Counted from the stretch's first letter, positions 15,140 through 24,087 are shown. The stretch is DNA of 58,134 nucleotides from Anaerolineae bacterium (GCA_020848035.1 JADLAX010000005.1:1-58134), one strand, 5' to 3'. The notes: generated by a model not told the origin, from the sequence alone. Program-made: numbers and translations.

Positions 15140-15898
15140 TCAGCCCCCAGTATCTATACCGGCAATCTTCTCCAGTCTCGTCCTGTCGGTAATGGCAATC
15201 CATTGCCGGCCGGTGCGAATAAGGCCCTCTTTCTGAAATTGGCTGACGATGCGACTGGCTGATTCTGTGGTTGTGCCAGTCATTTGGGCCAGATCAACCC
15301 GGGAGAGCGGCATTTGAATGAGGACAATCTCATTAGAGACTTCTCCCAGTTTTTCGGCTAGTTTAAGCAGCACGGCAGCGATGCGTTGCCCAACAGAATC
15401 GGTACTGAGCTGTCGCACAATTTCTTGGGTTTCACGCAAGCGTCTAGCCGTGATGTCTAAGACCCTTAATGCCACCGAAGGATATTGGTTCAACAATGTG
15501 TGGAACGCTTTGGCATTGATGCTGAGCACGCAAACGGCCGTGTGTGCCTGGGCTGTATCTGGATAGCGTTCATCTGCTAAAGGCGAGAAACTTCCAAAAT
15601 AATCGCCCGGCTGGAGAACATCCAGCAGCACATCCTGCCCGCTCAGCGAATGGCGCAGTAATTTTACCTGGCCGGCGGCAACGACATACAGCTTCGCCGC
15701 CTGTTCACCGCTGAAGTAAATGGCCTCCCCGGGTTGGAAGCTGAATTCACGAAACTGCTCATTGACAATGCCAATCTCATCGGCTGTAAGCACATGGAAG
15801 AACGGCACCTTTTGTAAGATGGACAGGCGTAAACCTACCGAACAGGTAGCTGGTTCGACTGTTTCAACTTGTACTGGTGTCTTACGGCGTGTTGTCAT
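15140..15898 (-). CDS. CRP/FNR-family transcription regulator (252 aa)
   Basis: Effector barrel (FSFQPGEAIYFSGEQAAKLYVVAAGQVKLLRHS, then LQPGDYFGSFSPL, given here in parts), long dimer helix, and winged helix (MPLSRVDLAQMTGTTTESASRIVSQFQKEG). An N-terminal extension of about 28 residues contains one cysteine. The four cysteines of FNR are absent. The regulator precedes, on the same strand, the HMA chaperone and metal ATPase, but a strong hairpin lies between, so it is probably its own transcript. Its recognition helix (TTTESASRIVSQF) is close to the FNR E-x-x-S-R pattern, which favours TTGAT-type sites like those at 16575 and 39062. Confidence 0.88.
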   Translation of the reverse strand: MTTRRKTPVQVETVEPATCSVGLRLSILQKVPFFHVLTADEIGIVNEQFREFSFQPGEAIYFSGEQAAKLYVVAAGQVKLLRHSLSGQDVLLDVLQPGDYFGSFSPLADERYPDTAQAHTAVCVLSINAKAFHTLLNQYPSVALRVLDITARRLRETQEIVRQLSTDSVGQRIAAVLLKLAEKLGEVSNEIVLIQMPLSRVDLAQMTGTTTESASRIVSQFQKEGLIRTGRQWIAITDRTRLEKIAGIDTGG

Positions 15899-16055
15899 TA
15901 TTGGTTTGTATGCTTCTCGATAAAAGGTTCGTTACCATCTGAACAAAGTAGATTCTAAAGTACGATGATAATCTGCTAAAAGGAACCCCATGCGTAACGA
16001 TTGCTGAGAGGGATGGGCTGCCGAACTTCCGTCAATTCGACAGCCCTAATTTTGG

Positions 16056-16466
16056 CTACATATCCAGCGCGTCGTATCCAGGCCCTTCGGCAAAGAATTC
16101 ATAGTTAGGTGGAATGTCTTCCGTCAGGTCCAAAATTTCGCCGCCCTGGAGCTGTTTAGCGTTTAACAACTTCACGGGGTGGCCATCAACTTCACCTTCA
16201 AACGGCTGGCCATCTGGGAGTAATTCTCTCGAATTATTAATCCAGACGCCCGGCGGCACCTCATAGTCATAAGGCACCTCTTCCTCGGGGAAGATCGCTT
16301 CATAGGGGCATTCCGGCACACAGGCACCGCAGTCAATGCAGGTATCGGGGTCAATGTACAACCAGGGCCATTCCGGCTCCGGCCGCCCCAGCACCATGCA
16401 CTCAACCGGGCACACGTCCACGCAAGCTGTGTCTCGCAAACATAGCCGAGTGATAATATGGGTCAT
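16056..16466 (-). CDS. Seven/eight-iron ferredoxin (136 aa)
   Basis: Two-cluster ferredoxin. The N-terminal cluster motif is CLRDTACVDVCPVECM, in which the C-x-x-x-x-x-x-C-x-x-x-C-P spacing resembles the [3Fe-4S]/[4Fe-4S] FdxA type. The second motif is CIDCGACVPECP. The C-terminal 80 residues (NNSRELLPDG through GYDALDM) are an extra domain rich in acidic residues. The ATG at 16466 is preferred because GAGG lies 9 bases upstream; a GTG at 16472 is also possible. A DNR/FNR-like box lies 109 bases upstream (16575-16588), so expression is probably induced by low oxygen or NO. It is probably an electron carrier to a redox enzyme outside this window. Confidence 0.85.
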   Translation of the reverse strand: MTHIITRLCLRDTACVDVCPVECMVLGRPEPEWPWLYIDPDTCIDCGACVPECPYEAIFPEEEVPYDYEVPPGVWINNSRELLPDGQPFEGEVDGHPVKLLNAKQLQGGEILDLTEDIPPNYEFFAEGPGYDALDM

Positions 16467-16574
16467 AGGCACTTTCCTCTAGTTGTGATGGTAACGGCCG
16501 TTTATCCGGCCACACCGATCACAGCTGTAATGTTTATCTTGATTGCAATATAGTTGAGGATGTGCTTTTTGGCC

Positions 16575-16588
16575 TTGATCCATGTCAA
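16575..16588. promoter_or_regulatory. FNR/DNR-type box TTGAT-N4-GTCAA
   Basis: TTGATCCATGTCAA differs from the Anr/Dnr consensus by one base. It is flanked by C and G, which extend the palindrome. It is 109 bases upstream of the ferredoxin start, nearly the same distance as the box before nirK (39062). Confidence 0.7.
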
Positions 16589-16602
16589 GTAAAAGGTTTC
16601 TT

Positions 16603-17277
16603 TTACTCTAAATCTCCCAACAAACCACTTTTAGCAGCGAGGCGAGCCGCGTGTCGCCGGTTAACCGCGTGCATCTTCGCTAAAATGTTGCGGACATGGC
16701 TCTTTGTAGTGTGAATGGTAATCGCCAGCTGATCGGCAATTTCCTGGTTTGATGCACCTGTAGCAACCAGATTTAATACTTCCAGTTCACGAGGTGTTAA
16801 GTCGGGGTCTTCATCTGGCGAGGGATACTGGGCAGATTGAGCGGCTAATCGTGCGTAATCATCTAAAAGGCTGGCGGCAAGTTTAGGCGGCAGCGTGGCT
16901 TCACCCCCTAATGCACCGCGCACGCCCTGCAAAAAATCGGCTGAGTTTGTGTCTTTAAGCATGTAGCCATTTGCCCCGGCCTTGATGGCGGCAAACAGTT
17001 TCTCGTCTTTGTCATGCACCGTAAGCATGACAACACGCACTTCGGGCAAAGCTTCTCGAATCAGGCGCGTCGCTTCCAGGCCATCGCAAATGGGCATGTT
17101 AATGTCCATGATGATCAAGTCTGGCCGCAAATCTCGGGCCATGGTCAACGCTTCTAAGCCGTCGCCAGCCTGTCCTACAATCGTCAGGTCAGGCTGAGCT
17201 TTAATCAATCCAGCCAGCCCTTCACGGAAAAGTTCATGATCATCAACAAGCAAGATTCGAGCAGGGAGTGTAGGCAT
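16603..17277 (-). CDS. NarL/LuxR-family response regulator (224 aa)
   Basis: Receiver domain with the acidic pair (LLVDDHELFREG), phosphoacceptor in DLIIMDINMP, threonine in VVMLTVHDKDEK and lysine in GYMLKDTN. The receiver is complete. A LuxR-type helix-turn-helix follows (LTPRELEVLNLVATGASNQEIADQL, given in part). It is the cognate partner of the NarX-like kinase: start codon and kinase stop share one base (TAATG). Related NarL proteins activate nitrate and nitrite respiration genes. The targets in this organism are unknown, but nirK and the nxr genes lie downstream in the same window. Confidence 0.92.
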   Translation of the reverse strand: MPTLPARILLVDDHELFREGLAGLIKAQPDLTIVGQAGDGLEALTMARDLRPDLIIMDINMPICDGLEATRLIREALPEVRVVMLTVHDKDEKLFAAIKAGANGYMLKDTNSADFLQGVRGALGGEATLPPKLAASLLDDYARLAAQSAQYPSPDEDPDLTPRELEVLNLVATGASNQEIADQLAITIHTTKSHVRNILAKMHAVNRRHAARLAAKSGLLGDLE

Positions 17278-19160
17278 TATTCAATTTCCAGTTCAGGTGT
17301 TTCTGTTGCTCTAACGGGGAAGCTGGCTGAAATATGGGTGCCTTGCGCCGGGCTTGAGTGAACAGCAAGCTGCCCCTCGCAGCGCTCGGCCCGAGTCCGC
17401 ATGATGGCCAACCCCAAATGATTTCGGTTATTTACCTGAGTCGGATCAAAACCAATGCCATCATCTACGATGTCTATGGTGATTGTTTCCTGGTCTTGCT
17501 GAACGGTAAGCTGAACGCAGGCTGCCTGTGCATGGCGACGGGTGTTGGTTAACGCTTCACGGATGATGTGCAGGGCCTGTTTTTGGGCAACGGCCGTTAA
17601 CCCAATCACCCCTTTGTCATCCAAATCCAATTGGACCGGAATGAGGGTGCGTCCCTCAAAGTCAGCCAGCGCGGTTTGTAAGGCCGTCAAAAATTCATCA
17701 TTGTCCGGCTCTGGTTCGCGCAAGCCGGTGAGCGCCATACGCACCTGCGCATACGCTTGCTGCAAATTACCTTGAAGCTCGGCAACACGTTGGTAGGCAG
17801 CTCCATCCTCTCCGGCGGCAAGATCGTTGGCGAGCAGGTCTACGCTCAAATGCATGGCGCCCAGATTTTGGGCCAGATTGTCATGCAGCGTGGCGGCCAG
17901 CCGCTCCCGCTCAACCAGCGTTGCGTTTTCTTTGGCCTGCTGTTGGCTGGCTTCGATTAGTCGCGTGTTCTCCAGGGCCACAGCGGCAGCGTTGGCCAAC
18001 AGCGTCAAAGCCCGGATTTCGTCATCACTAAACGGCCGTTGCAAACGGACCACACACACCGCGCCCAGGGAACGTCCGCATACTTGCAGCGGCGCTGTGG
18101 TGCAGGCGGCACCAGGAAAGTGATTCAAAAAACCGCAGGTGGCGCAGCTGCCCTCAGCAACAACTGTTTTATGTTCCCGGATAACGGGGCGCACAATGCC
18201 ACAGGCAGCAGATTGGCGCAAACCAACAAACTGCTCCCCCGCCCCGCTGTTTGCCACCAGTTCCAGAAAACGTTCGTCCTCATCCAGCACACAAACCGAG
18301 ACTGCTTCCCCCTGCATCAGTTCTCGCGTGTGGTTGACCACCGACCGCAATAATTGAGACGAATCTAACTCCTGGACAATTTCCTGGCTGAATGTAAACG
18401 CCGTGGTTAATTCTTGGGTGCGCTGGGCTACCTGCTGTTCCAGAGATTGTTGGTGGGCGGCAATTTCTTCACGCATCCTTTCCATCGTTTGCCCCAAGTG
18501 GCCCAATTCATGCCTGGGCAGGCCGGGCACGAGCACGGCCAGGTTGCCCGCGCCGATCTCCCTCGCTGCCGCTCCCAAAGCCGCCAACGGTCGTAACAGT
18601 TGGTGATGGACAGTGCGGTAGCCCCAGCCGAGCAGCAGGAAGGCGGCAGCCAGAAAGGCAACCTGCACCCCGCGCAGCCGGTTAATCTTGGCGCGGGCCA
18701 GGGCCTCATATGCACTGACCACTTTATCCAGTTTGCCGAGCAAGGTGGCAAGTTCCGCCTGCAAAATAACGCTGTTTACCGGCGACTGTAGGGTTCTTTG
18801 AAAGATGAGCCAGCGGGCGGCGATGTCGTCCAATTGGGCGCGGATTGCCGGATCGGTTGTGGGGGGGAGGAGGTAAGAACGGCCGTTGCCATCCACCAAT
18901 TCTCCCCCGGCCCTCAGCGCCGTCAACGTTTGTTCAAAACGAGCGGCGCTTTCTGCCAGTTCTGGGCTTACTGGATCCGACAGTGCCAGCCGGGTCATTT
19001 GCTGGGCCAACATGCGCTGGCGACCGGCCAGGTTAATGATGGCTGCGTCGTTTTGCTGCGTTTGCACCAGCCAAAAGGTGACGGCTACTGAACTGAGCAC
19101 CAGCAGCAAAAAACCGAGAAAAATCGCGCCTAACTGATAGCGTAATGAAAGCTGTTTCAT
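17277..19160 (-). CDS. NarX-like nitrate/nitrite sensor histidine kinase with cysteine-rich GAF domain (627 aa)
   Basis: Order: membrane helix (about 12-33), periplasmic helical sensor with a P-box-like NLAGRQRMLAQQMT (43-56), second membrane helix (about 166-183), HAMP, coiled coil, GAF domain (about 260-400), HisKA_3 dimer and phosphoacceptor (AATLHDNLAQNLG, H426) and an ATPase domain (DDGIGFDPTQVNNRNHLGLAIM, shown in part). The P-box is the hallmark of nitrate/nitrite sensing in NarX and NarQ. The GAF domain carries seven cysteines (C290, C320, C339, C342, C353, C361, C369), including C-x-x-C, enough for an Fe-S cluster or zinc. NreB-type oxygen sensors use a similar idea. Downstream partner: the NarL-like regulator at 16603. 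Its start overlaps the SARP-NTPase gene stop by four bases. Confidence 0.9.
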   Translation of the reverse strand: MKQLSLRYQLGAIFLGFLLLVLSSVAVTFWLVQTQQNDAAIINLAGRQRMLAQQMTRLALSDPVSPELAESAARFEQTLTALRAGGELVDGNGRSYLLPPTTDPAIRAQLDDIAARWLIFQRTLQSPVNSVILQAELATLLGKLDKVVSAYEALARAKINRLRGVQVAFLAAAFLLLGWGYRTVHHQLLRPLAALGAAAREIGAGNLAVLVPGLPRHELGHLGQTMERMREEIAAHQQSLEQQVAQRTQELTTAFTFSQEIVQELDSSQLLRSVVNHTRELMQGEAVSVCVLDEDERFLELVANSGAGEQFVGLRQSAACGIVRPVIREHKTVVAEGSCATCGFLNHFPGAACTTAPLQVCGRSLGAVCVVRLQRPFSDDEIRALTLLANAAAVALENTRLIEASQQQAKENATLVERERLAATLHDNLAQNLGAMHLSVDLLANDLAAGEDGAAYQRVAELQGNLQQAYAQVRMALTGLREPEPDNDEFLTALQTALADFEGRTLIPVQLDLDDKGVIGLTAVAQKQALHIIREALTNTRRHAQAACVQLTVQQDQETITIDIVDDGIGFDPTQVNNRNHLGLAIMRTRAERCEGQLAVHSSPAQGTHISASFPVRATETPELEIE

Positions 19161-22100
19161 CTCAAAGGTAACGTCTCGCGCTGAAGTTGGCTGAGAACGG
19201 CCGTTGCCTCTAAAGTTTCTGCTTGTGCGTGAACGGCCGTTACTTGCGCCAACGTTAATGACTGCTCCAGATCAGCAATCATTTCTTTCGCTACAATCCC
19301 ATTTTCCGCCTGGACCGCCGGATGGGCAACTACCCAGAGCAGCAGTGGCAATGCTGCCAACGGTCGCCCCTCTGCCTGGTACAGACGGCCGATCTCAAAA
19401 ACCGCCACCGGTATCAAATAATCCACCTTTTTCTCCACTGCCTGCCGCAGAGCCGTCAGCAGCGTCTGGCGGGCGCGGGCAAATGCCTTCATCTCCCGAT
19501 AGACCGACCCCAGCATGGTTGAGGCGTGGACAATGGCCTGAAAATGGTTTGCCTGGGTAAACAAAAAGATGCCCTGGTGCAGTCGCTGCTCTGCCTCGGC
19601 AAAGTCGCCAGCTTTCTCGGCCAACGCACCCAGGTTACATTGGATGATTGCCTCAGACGCCCGGTCTTGTACTTTTTGGCACAGGGACAGCACTTCTTCA
19701 TAATGCGCCCTGGCCTGGGGGTAATCGCCCAGCAGGTAAAAAACGTTGCCCAGGTTGGTTAGCGAAGATCGCAGGCCGTGTTCATCCTTTAATTCGCGGG
19801 CAAGGGCCACACTTTCTTGCAGGCATTGCCGCGCCTGCGCCCAATCCCCGGTGACGTTATGCCAGCCGCCGAGGGCGCTGAGGGCGTCGGCAATGCCGCG
19901 CGTTTCCTCGCTGAGCCGGTAATAGGCCAGGCTTTCCTGATATTCACGCCCGGCCGTGTCATAATCGCCAGCGAGCATGGTGAGGTAGCCTTTGTTGAGC
20001 AACACAAAACCTATTTCCTCCGGGTCATTGAAGGTGTGGGTTAAGGGCAATGCTTCTTGGAACAGCCGCTGCGCTTGCTCGTTATCGCCTTGCCAGGCGG
20101 CAAATGAGGCCCAACGCGCCAGGACGCGGGCGTAGAGCGTTTGCGCGGGTAGGTTGGCCGGGGTGGCGAGGAGTTGGAGAGTGACGGCCGTTTCCGCTAA
20201 CCATTCCGCCCCTTCAACAAAGCGGCTCTGCACGTTGTAAAAAGCCCGCAGTGTTTTCAACCCCGCCTGCATGAGGAAAATATCTTCATGAACCAGGGCC
20301 CAGGCCCAGGCGGTACGTACGTTTTCCAGATCGCTTTGAATCGTTTGAAAAGTGTGGCTTTCGGCTGGGGTAAAGAGGTCGATTTCTTGCTGACACAGCC
20401 GATCGGTGTAAAAGGCGGCGTGGCGCTGGCCCAGGGCTTGCTGCTGGGATTCTGGAACCGCCTGGGCAGCATATTGGCGCAGTACGTTGTGCAGCTGGAA
20501 ACGGCTGTTCCCGGCCTGCCGCAGCAGCGATTTATCCACCAACGCCGCCAGCAGCGGACGTGACGCATCGCACACCTTTTCCGCCGCCGCCAGGTCAAAA
20601 CTGCCCGTGAAGACAGAGAGCGCGGCAAACAACACCTGTTCGGCCGGGTTAAGCAGCCCCCAGGCGTGTTCAAACACGGCGCGCAGGCTGCGGTGGCGCG
20701 GCGGTATGTCACGATAGTTGGCGGCCAACACGTCTACATTGTGGCTGATGGCGGCGGCCAGCTCAGCGCAGGTGTAATGGCGCAGGCTGGCGGCAGCCAG
20801 TTCCAAGGCTAACGGCATCCCGTCCACCAGGCGGCACAGGTGGGCCACAGGGGTCAGGGTTTCCGCCGTTAGGGCGAAGGCGGGCTGTGCGGCGCGGGCG
20901 CGGCTGGCAAACAACTGCACAGCGCTGTATTGGGCGGCGGCCGCAGGGCTGATGGCAGGTGGCGGCAGGGCTAAACCATCCAAAACCAGGGTTGTTTCCC
21001 ACTGCACATGCAATGGTTCCCGTGAAGTGAGCAGCAGCTTGATGCCCGGCGCTTGCTGCAACAGCTGCACCAGCCAGATCGCCTCATCCAGCAGATGCTC
21101 AAAGTTGTCCAAAACCAGAAGCAGTTCCCGGTCGCGTAAAAAGGCGAACAGCTGCGCGGCGGGGTTCTGGCTGCCGGAAAATTGCAGGCCGCAGGCGGCG
21201 GCAACGGCCGTCACCAACAGCGTCCGTGAATCCACTCCGACCAGCGGCACAAAAAAAGCGCCGTGTAAAAAGAGCTGACGCCGGTGCGCCTGCTCCGCCC
21301 CTTGCAGCGCCAGCCGCGTCTTGCCCATGCCACCAGCGCCAACGATGGTCAGCAGGCGGCGGTCGGGGTTTTGTAGGCAGGCGCTGATCTGCGCCAGCTC
21401 TTCAGTACGCCCCACAAACGGCGTGGGCTGGGGTGGTAAATTGTGTGGAGGTGTATTGCCAGCTGCCTGGATACGCGTAAACAGGGTGGTTGTTTCGGCA
21501 GAAGGTTGGCTGCCCAGTTCCGTTTCCAACAAACGGCGGCACGTTTCATATTGGGCCAGGGCGGCGCGGCGCTGGCCGCTGCGGGCCAGGGCGATCATGA
21601 GCTGGCGGTGGGCTTCTTCGCGCCAGGCGTCGAGCGCCAGCAAACGCGTAGCGTTATCAATCGCCCGGCCGTATTCCCCTCGGCTGAGGTGGTGTTCGGC
21701 CAGGGCGTGCAGGGTGTGCAGTGCCAGTTCACGGTAACGAGCGCGCTGAGCCAGCATCCATTCTTCAAATTCAGGAGCGTCGCGCACATAAAAACCAGCG
21801 AGGAAGTCGCCCCGATAGAGGGCGGCGGCCTGCTGTAAGGCAGCGCTGCGGGCAGGTGGGGCAGCGCTGCGGGCGCGGTGCAGGTAGTTTTCAAACTGGG
21901 CGATGTCGAGGCTGTGGGGCACGGCCGTATCAAACTGCACGGCATCACGGGTGATGAGTAAATAAGGTTCCAGCAGCTTGTGCAGGTTGGAGAGGGTCTG
22001 GCGCAGGTTATTTTTGGCGTCGGCGTCGGTCATTTCGCCCCAGAGCAAGGCGGCCAGCGCGTCCCGCTGGTGCGGCCGGGCAGTGACAGACAAATAGGCC

Positions 22101-22201
22101 AACAAGGCGGGCGCTTTGCTAGAGACAAAACCGCTGATTGGAGTATCCCCCCGGCGTATTTCTGCCCCGCCGAACAAACAGATTTCTAAAACGGCCGTCA
22201 T
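19157..22201 (-). CDS. SARP/BTAD-NTPase-TPR regulator (1014 aa)
   Basis: Large STAND-type regulator. From ATG 22201: winged-helix OmpR-like DNA-binding domain (LEICLFGGAEI to LLEPYLLI, residues 5-85), bacterial transcriptional activation (BTAD) domain with helix repeats (about 100-245), P-loop NTPase with GAGGMGKTRLAL (about 288-299) and Walker B (LLLVLDNFEHLL, TSREPL), winged-helix region, and a long TPR-type array (from about residue 620 to the end). The longer frame to 22288 has no ribosome site. It is the first gene of a three-gene operon with a NarX-like kinase and a NarL-like regulator, each overlapping by one to four bases. Such regulators are common in Chloroflexota and usually sense an unknown ligand through TPR repeats. 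Its operon partners suggest it integrates nitrate signalling. Confidence 0.85.
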   Translation of the reverse strand: MTAVLEICLFGGAEIRRGDTPISGFVSSKAPALLAYLSVTARPHQRDALAALLWGEMTDADAKNNLRQTLSNLHKLLEPYLLITRDAVQFDTAVPHSLDIAQFENYLHRARSAAPPARSAALQQAAALYRGDFLAGFYVRDAPEFEEWMLAQRARYRELALHTLHALAEHHLSRGEYGRAIDNATRLLALDAWREEAHRQLMIALARSGQRRAALAQYETCRRLLETELGSQPSAETTTLFTRIQAAGNTPPHNLPPQPTPFVGRTEELAQISACLQNPDRRLLTIVGAGGMGKTRLALQGAEQAHRRQLFLHGAFFVPLVGVDSRTLLVTAVAAACGLQFSGSQNPAAQLFAFLRDRELLLVLDNFEHLLDEAIWLVQLLQQAPGIKLLLTSREPLHVQWETTLVLDGLALPPPAISPAAAAQYSAVQLFASRARAAQPAFALTAETLTPVAHLCRLVDGMPLALELAAASLRHYTCAELAAAISHNVDVLAANYRDIPPRHRSLRAVFEHAWGLLNPAEQVLFAALSVFTGSFDLAAAEKVCDASRPLLAALVDKSLLRQAGNSRFQLHNVLRQYAAQAVPESQQQALGQRHAAFYTDRLCQQEIDLFTPAESHTFQTIQSDLENVRTAWAWALVHEDIFLMQAGLKTLRAFYNVQSRFVEGAEWLAETAVTLQLLATPANLPAQTLYARVLARWASFAAWQGDNEQAQRLFQEALPLTHTFNDPEEIGFVLLNKGYLTMLAGDYDTAGREYQESLAYYRLSEETRGIADALSALGGWHNVTGDWAQARQCLQESVALARELKDEHGLRSSLTNLGNVFYLLGDYPQARAHYEEVLSLCQKVQDRASEAIIQCNLGALAEKAGDFAEAEQRLHQGIFLFTQANHFQAIVHASTMLGSVYREMKAFARARQTLLTALRQAVEKKVDYLIPVAVFEIGRLYQAEGRPLAALPLLLWVVAHPAVQAENGIVAKEMIADLEQSLTLAQVTAVHAQAETLEATAVLSQLQRETLPLR

Positions 22202-22286
22202 ACCCCACTCTAATAAATGATCTCTAAATGATCGCTTTTTAAGATAGACAAAGATTAACACAAACGTAGGTTGATGGAAAGAAAGC

Positions 22287-22508
22287 ATGGACAGGGAATT
22301 GGGGAAACGGCCGTTGCGCTATCACAGCTTCATCCTCACTTTGTGGACAGAAGGCGGCGCGCTGCCCAATGCCCCACCCGTCTGGCGCATCAGCCTGCAA
22401 GACCCGCACACATCTGAACGGCGCGGCTTCAAGGATTTGGCGGAGTTGGTGCGGTTTTTGGAGGGGTGGACGGCCGATCCGCCAGATGAATCGCCAATGG
22501 ATGGATAG
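22287..22508 (+). CDS. Small hypothetical protein (73 aa)
   Basis: A 73-aa protein starting at ATG 22287, with basic N-terminus and a compact core (RYHSFILTLWTEGG, PVWRISLQDPHTSERRGF, LAELVRFLEGW). The W-R-x-S-L-E-D-x-x-T-x-x-R-x-G-F pattern recalls a family of short proteins frequent in Chloroflexota and often next to signalling genes. It is transcribed divergently from the SARP regulator at 22201. It is too short to be more than a binding partner. No function is assigned. Confidence 0.5.
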   Translation: MDRELGKRPLRYHSFILTLWTEGGALPNAPPVWRISLQDPHTSERRGFKDLAELVRFLEGWTADPPDESPMDG

Positions 22509-22570
22509 CAAAAGCGGCTGTGAAATCTATCGTTTACCAAAACTCATTTTATTTTACATAAGGAGAAAAC

Positions 22571-23128
22571 ATGAACAATCAATCTATTATTCGTTACGGC
22601 GGCATTGCCGCCATCGTCGGCGCCGTGTTATACGTGGTGTCCCTGGTTTTGTGGATGGGGGCGGGCACAAGCGGCCCATCGCCGCTGGCGCAAGCCCTCT
22701 ATGTTGCCAGCCAACTCATCTTTTTTGTTACCCTGTATGCCCTGTACATCGTTCATCGGGATGAATCACCCGTACTCGTGGTTGTTGGGGCGCTGGTACT
22801 GGCCCTCAGCATCCTCGCCAGTTTGTTCATTGATCCCACGGATACCAGCAACCCCATCGTTACTTTCCTGACCATTGCCTACGGGATGGGCGGGCTGATT
22901 TTGGGCTGGCTGGCCTATCGCAGTCCTAAAATGAGCAAGGGCATCGGCGCCGCCGCCCTGCTCACCGGTGCGGCAAGCCTGGTGATGGTACCGTTCATCG
23001 TCGGTGGCGCGTCAGCGGAACTGGTGGGCATGTTGAACCTGGTGGTGACTGTGCCTTACCTGGTCTGGCTGGTGTGGCTGGGGGTTCATTTTTTGCGGGG
23101 TAAAACGGCCGTTGCCCAAATTGCGTAG
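22571..23128 (+). CDS. Six-helix membrane protein (185 aa), unknown
   Basis: 185 aa, about six hydrophobic helices (GGIAAIVGAVLYVV, LIFFVTLYALYIV, VLVVVGALVLALSI, FLTIAYGMGGLILGW, LLTGAASLVMVPF, TVPYLVWLVWLGVHF). It has no soluble domain. The start is ATG 22571 with AAGGAG at eight bases. It begins a plus-strand cluster that runs through a 148-aa membrane protein, a cupredoxin and a diheme cytochrome c, though strong hairpins at 23142 and 23654 separate the first genes. It could belong to the DUF4386-like group; I am not sure. Confidence 0.55.
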   Translation: MNNQSIIRYGGIAAIVGAVLYVVSLVLWMGAGTSGPSPLAQALYVASQLIFFVTLYALYIVHRDESPVLVVVGALVLALSILASLFIDPTDTSNPIVTFLTIAYGMGGLILGWLAYRSPKMSKGIGAAALLTGAASLVMVPFIVGGASAELVGMLNLVVTVPYLVWLVWLGVHFLRGKTAVAQIA

Positions 23129-23141
23129 CTTCGTCAAGTCG

Positions 23142-23175
23142 AGAAGTTCAACTTCTCCAAAGAAGTTGAACTTCT
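23142..23175 (+). terminator. Intergenic hairpin of two near-palindromic arms
   Basis: AGAAGTTCAACTTCT and AGAAGTTGAACTTCT repeat after six bases. Each arm is close to a palindrome in itself and the two arms also pair with each other. It lies 14 bases after the 185-aa gene stop. A related half (GAGAAGTTGAAC) recurs at 49575, just outside the ISL3 element. Confidence 0.5.
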
Positions 23176-23196
23176 GACAATCAGGGAGATTTTTCA

Positions 23197-23643
23197 ATGA
23201 AAAAGTTAACGTGGTGGTTCCGTATTGTGGGCGCGTTTTACCTGCTCTTGACTCTGATGAACGTGTATTTCCTGTTTCTTGCTGACGGCAGTCAAATGTT
23301 GGCCGACACCCTGCCCGCACCAATGAACACCGAGCCGCTGGCGGTACGTGCCTTTATGGACGCCTGGCTGGTGTTCGTGCTTGAATTCGGCGTTCTTGGC
23401 GCCATGGCGCTGGTTGCTTCAAGGTCGCCGTTGCAAAATAAAATCATGGCCTGGGTCATCATCTGGGCCGAGCTGTTTCGCGGTGTTTTGGCTGATGGCA
23501 TTTGGATTATGCGCGGCTATGACGTCGGCAGTTACATCCCCTTCATCGTTATTCACCTGATCATCATCGTCACCGGTATCCTGTTCATGCGGCAGGCGAA
23601 AGCGGAAACGGCCGTTTCGCCCCAGTTGGCGATGGGTGATTGA
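23197..23643 (+). CDS. Four-helix membrane protein, BphX-like (148 aa)
   Basis: 148 aa, four hydrophobic helices (WWFRIVGAFYLLLTLMNVYFLF, WLVFVLEFGVLGAMALV, MAWVIIWAELFRGVLADGIW, FIVIHLIIIVTGILF, given in parts). The pattern of W-R-x-x-G-x-x-Y at the start and the E-L-x-R-G-x-x-x-D motif in helix 3 resembles the BphX-like membrane family, whose function is not known. Start ATG has CAGGGAG 10 bases upstream. It lies between two hairpins, so it may be monocistronic. Confidence 0.5.
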   Translation: MKKLTWWFRIVGAFYLLLTLMNVYFLFLADGSQMLADTLPAPMNTEPLAVRAFMDAWLVFVLEFGVLGAMALVASRSPLQNKIMAWVIIWAELFRGVLADGIWIMRGYDVGSYIPFIVIHLIIIVTGILFMRQAKAETAVSPQLAMGD

Positions 23644-23653
23644 ACGCGAGAGA

Positions 23654-23681
23654 TTGGTTCAATCTTCGAAGATTGAACCAA
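23654..23681. terminator. Perfect 28-bp palindrome after the 148-aa gene
   Basis: TTGGTTCAATCTTC / GAAGATTGAACCAA is a perfect inverted repeat with no loop, 11 bases beyond the stop codon and 20 bases before the cupredoxin start. It is a probable terminator or processing site; an operator is possible because of the perfect symmetry. Confidence 0.55.
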
Positions 23682-23700
23682 CCTGTACACGAGGTAGATG

Positions 23701-24051
23701 ATGAAAAAACGGCCGTTTCTCCTTTCGCTCCTGCTCATCTTGGCCTGCCTGCCGACCGCCTGTGGTCACACGGCTCCCAACGAAACCACCATCAAGATGG
23801 AAGCGATGCGCTTTCAGCAAGATGAAATCGCTGTCACCGCCGGGCAGCCCGTCACCCTGCGCCTGGTCAACCGGGACGACTACGCCCACGCCTTTGACCT
23901 GGATGACTTTGATATTCATTTGCAGCTGGCGGCCAAAGAAACTGCCGAAGTGAGCTTTATCCCGACGCAAAGTGGCACATTTACTTTCTACTGCGGCTCA
24001 CCGGGGCATGAAGCCGCTGGCATGGTCGGGTCGATTACTGTACTGCCCTAG
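23701..24051 (+). CDS. Cupredoxin lipoprotein (116 aa)
   Basis: Type 1 blue-copper protein of plastocyanin/azurin type, exported as a lipoprotein (signal KRPFLLSLLLILACLPTACG). The mature part is one cupredoxin domain with ligands histidine (YAHAFDLDDF), cysteine and histidine in FYCGSPGHEAAGM, and methionine. All four copper ligands are present. Start is ATG 23701 (or the ATG one codon earlier), with GAGGT five bases upstream. It would be an electron carrier on the outer face of the membrane, for example to nitrite reductase or from cytochrome c. The diheme cytochrome c gene follows at 24134. Confidence 0.88.
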   Translation: MKKRPFLLSLLLILACLPTACGHTAPNETTIKMEAMRFQQDEIAVTAGQPVTLRLVNRDDYAHAFDLDDFDIHLQLAAKETAEVSFIPTQSGTFTFYCGSPGHEAAGMVGSITVLP

Positions 24052-24058
24052 CAAAACC

Positions 24059-24087
24059 TTTGGCGACAAAAATAAACGATCGCCAAA
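24059..24087. other. Hairpin between cupredoxin and cytochrome c genes
   Basis: TTTGGCGA (24059-24066) and TCGCCAAA (24080-24087) form an eight-base perfect stem eight bases after the cupredoxin stop. It may terminate or stabilise the upstream message. Confidence 0.4.
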
